From positions 1-24,483 of the forward strand of contig CAYOVA010000021.1 in NCBI GenBank assembly GCA_964407325.1: DNA of 24,483 bases, in the 5' to 3' direction. The notes beneath the pieces were generated by a model, which had not been told where the DNA came from, did not search any database, and saw nothing but the letters and a program-made list of their open reading frames with translations. Position 1 is the first letter of the stretch; every line of letters starts with the position of its first letter. This stretch comes from JAOAFZ01 sp964407325. GTDB lineage: Bacteria > Patescibacteriota > Microgenomatia > UBA1406 > GWC2-37-13. Both the position numbers and the translations under genes were made by a program. Shown piece after piece: positions 21,049 to 24,483 of this stretch.

Positions 21049-21399
21049 ATGAGAGAAATTATTCTCGCTTTTATTTTGCTGCTGCTCCTTGCATGTTTTA
21101 TGTTTTTTGAAGAACTGCTGATGCCAATGGGTACTCATATAATGCTTTCTCTTGCTTTGATACTCTTTTTTTTCTTTTTTACGATTTTTATCTGGAAGGA
21201 AAATGGCCGCGATGAACGGGAAAATCTCCATACGTTACATGCAGGCAGAATTTCATTTCTAGCCGGATCTCTTATTCTTGTTCTGGGAATAATTATGCAG
21301 AGTTTTGAGCATGCCATAGACCCGTGGCTTATATACGCTCTTTCTGGAATGGTACTCTCTAAACTGATTATGCACCTGTATCAGACATATAAAAAGTAA
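21049..21399 (+). CDS. Four-helix membrane protein paired with an XRE regulator
   Basis: A 116-residue integral membrane protein, family not firmly recognised. Four hydrophobic segments are visible: about 3-23, 30-48, 68-87 and 90-108. The cytoplasmic-looking loop 'WKENGRDERENLHTLHAGR' carries an Asp-Glu-Arg-Glu motif like that of small membrane proteins that accompany XRE regulators in Gram-positive bacteria. A longer frame from 20965 would overlap the regulator gene in another frame and is rejected; the TATAAT at 21037 supports the 21049 start. Role unknown. Confidence 0.75.
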   Translation: MREIILAFILLLLLACFMFFEELLMPMGTHIMLSLALILFFFFFTIFIWKENGRDERENLHTLHAGRISFLAGSLILVLGIIMQSFEHAIDPWLIYALSGMVLSKLIMHLYQTYKK

Positions 21400-21461
21400 A
21401 GTTAACTTGACATTTTACATGCATTATTTTAGGCTTATATTATTAGCAGTAATGTATTTCA

Positions 21462-21956
21462 ATGAACAAACAACTGGTTCTTCTTGCAGGAATAGCTGTG
21501 ATTGCAGTAATCGGTTTGGTAATTTTCTCAACACGACAAAATGCTTTATCACAAAACTCGTCCGGCCAACAGCTCTCCGAATCTGAAAAAATGCAAATGA
21601 AAAAGCAGGAAGAAAAAGAAAAATCCCCGATAATGATGGATAACAAAGACGGGAATTATATAGAGTATTCACAGGCAAATCATGCTATGGCCGCGCAGAA
21701 AGGTAAAACTGTTCTATTTTTCCATGCATCCTGGTGTCCAACATGTAAGGCCGCAGAAGAGGCTTTCATGACAAGATCTTCAGAGATACCAGAAGATATC
21801 ACTATACTGAAAGTTGATTACGATACGTATACAGATCTAAAAAAGAAGTACGGCATTACATACCAGCACACCTTTGTTCAAATTGATACTAACGGAAACG
21901 AAGTTGCCAAATGGAACGGTGGCGATATTGAAGAGCTAAAAGCCAACCTGAAATAA
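21462..21956 (+). CDS. Membrane-anchored thioredoxin-like protein
   Basis: A 164-residue extracytoplasmic thiol protein. Residues 5-23 form an N-terminal anchor, a Gln/Lys/Glu-rich linker follows (about 28-65), then a thioredoxin fold with the active site 'HASWCPTCK' (Cys92, Cys95). The cis-Pro position reads 'YQHTFVQID', where His-Thr replaces the common Thr-Pro, which may change substrate choice. It lies 21 bases before dipZ, whose membrane domain could recycle it. Candidate -10 TATATT at 21436-21441. Function as a thiol reductase or oxidase outside the membrane is expected from family and location. Confidence 0.88.
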   Translation: MNKQLVLLAGIAVIAVIGLVIFSTRQNALSQNSSGQQLSESEKMQMKKQEEKEKSPIMMDNKDGNYIEYSQANHAMAAQKGKTVLFFHASWCPTCKAAEEAFMTRSSEIPEDITILKVDYDTYTDLKKKYGITYQHTFVQIDTNGNEVAKWNGGDIEELKANLK

Positions 21957-21977
21957 CTTATCAGTTTTATTACGCGT

Positions 21978-23708
21978 ATGATACTACTTCTCGGATTTGC
22001 TTTTATTGCCGGTGTTGTAACAATACTTTCCCCTTGTATTCTTCCGGTACTCCCGATTATTCTGTCAGGCACTATTGGCGGAGATAAAAGAAAACCACTT
22101 GGTATTGTTACCGGGTTTATCTTAAGCTTTACTTTTTTTACTCTTTTTCTTTCAGCTATTGTAAACGCAACCGGGATTTCAGCAGATGCGTTACGTGCAT
22201 TTTCTATTGTGGTAATTCTCCTGTTTGGCGTAAGTTTACTTGTCCCCCAGGTACAACTCTTTATTGAACAGCTTTTTTCAAAACTGGCAAACAGTACTCC
22301 TCAGCAAAACCAGCAAACCAACAGCTTTTGGAGTGGTGTTGTTGTAGGGTTGTCACTTGGACTACTCTGGACCCCTTGCGTCGGGCCAATCCTTGCTTCG
22401 GTAATTTCATTGGCACTTACGGGTTCTGTTACTACAACCGCTTTTTTTATAACTCTGGCATATTCCTTGGGAACAGCCATCCCGATGCTGGCGATAACCT
22501 ATGGAGGGAGAGAACTGTTACAAAAAGTTCCATGGCTTCTAAAGAATACTGGCTCTATTCAAAAGGCATTTGGTGTATTAATGATTATTACCGCTATAGG
22601 GATTTCCCTGAATGCTGATAGGAAATTCCAGACATTTATTCTTGAACGGTTCCCCCGGTATGGGACCGGATTAATCGCATTTGAGGATAATGCAGTTGTA
22701 AAAGATCAACTAAATCGATTGCAGAGACCATCGAATAGTGAAGATATGAATGGGAAACCTTCATTTGAGATGACAGAAGATTACGGAATGGCGCCGGAGA
22801 TCCAATCTGAAGGGCAATGGTTTAACTCAGATCCATTAACCATGAAGCAACTGCGACAAGACGGCAAGGTTGTCTTAATAGATTTCTGGACGTATACCTG
22901 TATCAATTGCATTCGTACACTCCCGTATCTTCGTTCCTGGCATGAAAAATATGCAGATAAGGGACTGGTTATTATTGGTGTTCACGCGCCGGAATTCGAA
23001 TTTGAAAAAGATCCGGAAAACGTTGCCAAGGCACTTGCAGATTTTACATTGCAGTATCCTGTAGTCCAGGATAACGACTTCCGCACCTGGCGTGCATATA
23101 ATAACCGTTATTGGCCAGCTAAATATCTGGTAGATAAAAACGGTCGTATTCGCTTTTTTCACTTTGGTGAAGGTGAATACGATGAAACAGAAAAGAAAAT
23201 TCAGGAGTTGCTAAAAGAATCAGGCGCAGAGGTTTCAAACAAAGTAGATAACCCGGATTACGAAGTATATTCACGAACTCCAGAACTGTATTTAGGTTAT
23301 TTAAGAATGGAACACCTGTCCTCTCCCGAACCTGTTAAACGGGATAGTGAAGCAGTATATACAGATCCTGTCAACATACCACAAAACACATTCAGTTACT
23401 CAGGAACTTGGAATATTTCAAAAGAAAAATCCATGCCTTCGCAAAATGCCACTCTTATCCTCCAGTTTGAGTCAAAAGAAGTGTTTTTGGTTATGAATCC
23501 AAAAGCACAAGAACCAGCCCGAATGCGAATATATCTGGATGGAGTGGTTGTTACTGAAGGGGCGGGTGAAGATGTTACCGACGGAATAGTTACTATCGAC
23601 ACAGACCGGCTGTACAAACTTATTAACTTGCCTAAAGCCGGACAGCATCAGCTGAAACTTGAGTTTTTGGATAACAAGGCTGAGTTATTCGCGTTTACGT
23701 TTGGATAA
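21978..23708 (+). CDS. dipZ: DipZ-type CcdA-thioredoxin fusion protein
   Basis: A 576-residue protein with three parts. Residues 1-215 form the CcdA/DsbD membrane domain with about six helices and the two redox Cys in 'SPCILPVLP' (Cys20) and 'WTPCVGP' (Cys134), which carry electrons across the membrane. Residues 260-415 form a TlpA-like thioredoxin domain with active site 'TYTCINC' (Cys308, Cys311). Residues 440-576 form the C-terminal beta domain typical of DipZ, the carbohydrate-binding-like module known in Mycobacterium. Length and order match DipZ. It follows the membrane thioredoxin gene by 21 bases and is probably co-transcribed. Role: reductant supply to extracytoplasmic thiols. No Shine-Dalgarno is visible. 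Confidence 0.93.
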   Translation: MILLLGFAFIAGVVTILSPCILPVLPIILSGTIGGDKRKPLGIVTGFILSFTFFTLFLSAIVNATGISADALRAFSIVVILLFGVSLLVPQVQLFIEQLFSKLANSTPQQNQQTNSFWSGVVVGLSLGLLWTPCVGPILASVISLALTGSVTTTAFFITLAYSLGTAIPMLAITYGGRELLQKVPWLLKNTGSIQKAFGVLMIITAIGISLNADRKFQTFILERFPRYGTGLIAFEDNAVVKDQLNRLQRPSNSEDMNGKPSFEMTEDYGMAPEIQSEGQWFNSDPLTMKQLRQDGKVVLIDFWTYTCINCIRTLPYLRSWHEKYADKGLVIIGVHAPEFEFEKDPENVAKALADFTLQYPVVQDNDFRTWRAYNNRYWPAKYLVDKNGRIRFFHFGEGEYDETEKKIQELLKESGAEVSNKVDNPDYEVYSRTPELYLGYLRMEHLSSPEPVKRDSEAVYTDPVNIPQNTFSYSGTWNISKEKSMPSQNATLILQFESKEVFLVMNPKAQEPARMRIYLDGVVVTEGAGEDVTDGIVTIDTDRLYKLINLPKAGQHQLKLEFLDNKAELFAFTFG

Positions 23709-23724
23709 TAGGGAGACTGTACAG

Positions 23725-24111
23725 TTAGGAATTGTGTTTACGATGCCGGCGTTTTTCTTTCTCCATACCGATTTTCATATAGATTTCCTCAAGTTGATCC
23801 AGCTCTTCATCGGTCATTTCTTCGACATGAATAATAGTGTTGTGAGCCCCTTTTACTGATCTAATCAGCTCATCGAGCTTAATATTTACCGCTCGCGATT
23901 CGCGGTTTTGCGTGTTCTGAATTAAAAACACCATAAGGAACGTTACTACCGTTGTGCCGGTATTAATTACCAGCTGCCACGTATCTGAGTAGTCAAAGAG
24001 CGCGCCAGAAAAAGCCCAGACAACAATAACAAGTAGAGCGCCAACAAATGTCCAGGCGTTTCCTGCCCACTCGGAAACTTTCCGTGCAATTTTACGAAAT
24101 GTATTATTCAT
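23725..24111 (-). CDS. Low-affinity iron permease (Fet4-like) family membrane protein
   Basis: A 128-residue protein with two membrane helices (about 20-38 and 48-65) and a charged helical C-terminus. 'AWTFVGALLVIVVWAFSGAL', 'SDTWQLVINTGTTVVTFLM' and 'FLIQNTQNRESRAVNIKLDE' match the PF04120 family named after yeast Fet4; bacterial members of this length are short and iron transport is not demonstrated for most of them. The gene is convergent with dipZ and divergent from the epimerase gene, with a TATAAT 7 bases before its ATG. Confidence 0.8.
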   Translation of the reverse strand: MNNTFRKIARKVSEWAGNAWTFVGALLVIVVWAFSGALFDYSDTWQLVINTGTTVVTFLMVFLIQNTQNRESRAVNIKLDELIRSVKGAHNTIIHVEEMTDEELDQLEEIYMKIGMEKEKRRHRKHNS

Positions 24112-24118
24112 TAGCCAA

Positions 24119-24131
24119 ATTATAGTATAAT
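24119..24131. promoter_or_regulatory. Back-to-back TATAAT boxes of the permease-like and epimerase genes
   Basis: Minus-strand TATAAT (24119-24124) and plus-strand TATAAT (24126-24131) are one base apart; each ends 7 bases before its own ATG (24111 and 24139). Only 27 bases lie between the starts. Confidence 0.65.
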
Positions 24132-24138
24132 TTTAGGC

Positions 24139-24483
24139 ATGGATACCTACGAATTTATTGAGGATGTTGCAAATGGTGTGTACGCTCAGGATTACTCTTC
24201 AAAAGGCAAAATTGACGGCGTACAGATTATCGATATAAACCGTTTTGTAACAGACGAAGGCGACTTTTCAGAAATCATCCGATTAAATGAAAACGGAGAA
24301 CTGCTTGCAGTTCCAGGATTTAAACTCGCCCAGATCAACAGAACCCGCATCTTCCCAACTGCCGTAAAGGCCTGGCATGTCCACAAGAAACAAGATGAAA
24401 TCTGGTATACATCCCCTTATAACCAGCTTTTTGTAGGCTTGTGGGATGTCCGCAAAGACTCCCCTACAGCAAATATGACCATG
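24139..24483 (+). CDS. dTDP-4-dehydrorhamnose 3,5-epimerase-like cupin, cut by window end
   Basis: 115 codons are open to the window edge. The cupin resembles RmlC: an 'IDGVQIIDINRFVTDEGDFSEI' opening, then 'INRTRIFPTAVKAWHVHKKQ' with the active-site 'WHxHxxQ' pattern and 'LWDVRKDSPT'. RmlC epimerises the dTDP-sugar intermediate in rhamnose synthesis for surface polysaccharide. The N-terminal extension before 'GVQI' is slightly longer than usual. The 3' end and any further rml genes lie outside the window, so the sugar pathway is unconfirmed. Confidence 0.85.
   Translation, partial: MDTYEFIEDVANGVYAQDYSSKGKIDGVQIIDINRFVTDEGDFSEIIRLNENGELLAVPGFKLAQINRTRIFPTAVKAWHVHKKQDEIWYTSPYNQLFVGLWDVRKDSPTANMTM

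Noticed and set aside
23716..23725. ACTGTACAGT palindrome between dipZ and the permease-like gene
   Set aside because: Ten bases of symmetry between two convergent stops, with no T tract; chance is a sufficient explanation.

Overview
The window looks like a chromosomal segment of a small-genome bacterium of the Candidate Phyla Radiation (Patescibacteria; a Microgenomates- or Katanobacteria-like member is my best guess, Chloroflexi the main alternative). The reasons are: secreted proteins with Thr-Pro linkers, a class F-like sortase, a glycine/arginine-rich DEAD-box helicase, a DUF892 ferritin-like protein, a deoxyribosyltransferase/ribbon-helix-helix fusion, and densely packed small operons. 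TGA is used as an ordinary stop (for example at 17132-17134 and 18603-18605), so the code is standard and the recoded SR1/Gracilibacteria groups are excluded. Taxonomy is inference. I found no rRNA, tRNA, CRISPR array or transposase.

Layout. 63-2807 (-) encodes a large membrane-anchored extracellular protein made of five Cys-paired repeats on Thr-Pro-rich linkers. 2936-3744 (+) holds a YtxH-like small protein with a strong terminator and one unknown protein. 3819-7456 is a signalling block: a stand-alone receiver on + meets, tail to tail, a 783-residue PAS/PAS/GAF/PAS histidine kinase with its overlapping receiver on -, followed by a separate protein with an H-box but a ruined ATPase domain. 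7457-9351 has a DEAD-box RNA helicase behind a long structured leader and a short DUF1232/YkvA-like membrane protein. 9352-10500 has a structured gap, a tiny secreted Pro/Thr-rich protein ending in an APSTG-like motif, a strong terminator and a class F-like sortase. 10595-13810 is a second signalling block: an OmpR-type regulator on + faces an operon of a GAF histidine kinase and an unknown P-loop NTPase on -. 13880-17134 holds a ferritin-like protein with a small overlapping gene, a GT28-type lipid glycosyltransferase, the deoxyribosyltransferase-RHH fusion and a histidine phosphatase. 17190-20285 has a RibD-C reductase divergent from a HAD phosphatase-coaBC operon, then a small P-loop kinase. 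20344-23708 has MarR and XRE regulators, a four-helix membrane protein, a membrane-anchored thioredoxin and DipZ. 23725-24483 has a Fet4-like membrane protein divergent from an RmlC-type epimerase cut by the window edge.

Two themes tie this together. First, gene starts: about seventeen genes, on both strands, have a TATAAT-like -10 box ending only 4-8 bases before the start codon and no Shine-Dalgarno, which predicts largely leaderless transcription; clear Shine-Dalgarno sequences (4554-4560, 14122-14128) occur only before downstream genes inside operons. Second, the envelope: the Cys-paired surface protein, the sortase with its small partner, the glycolipid transferase and the thioredoxin/DipZ pair describe an outward-facing cell surface that needs disulfide handling, while the two-component genes are cytoplasmic sensors without membrane segments.
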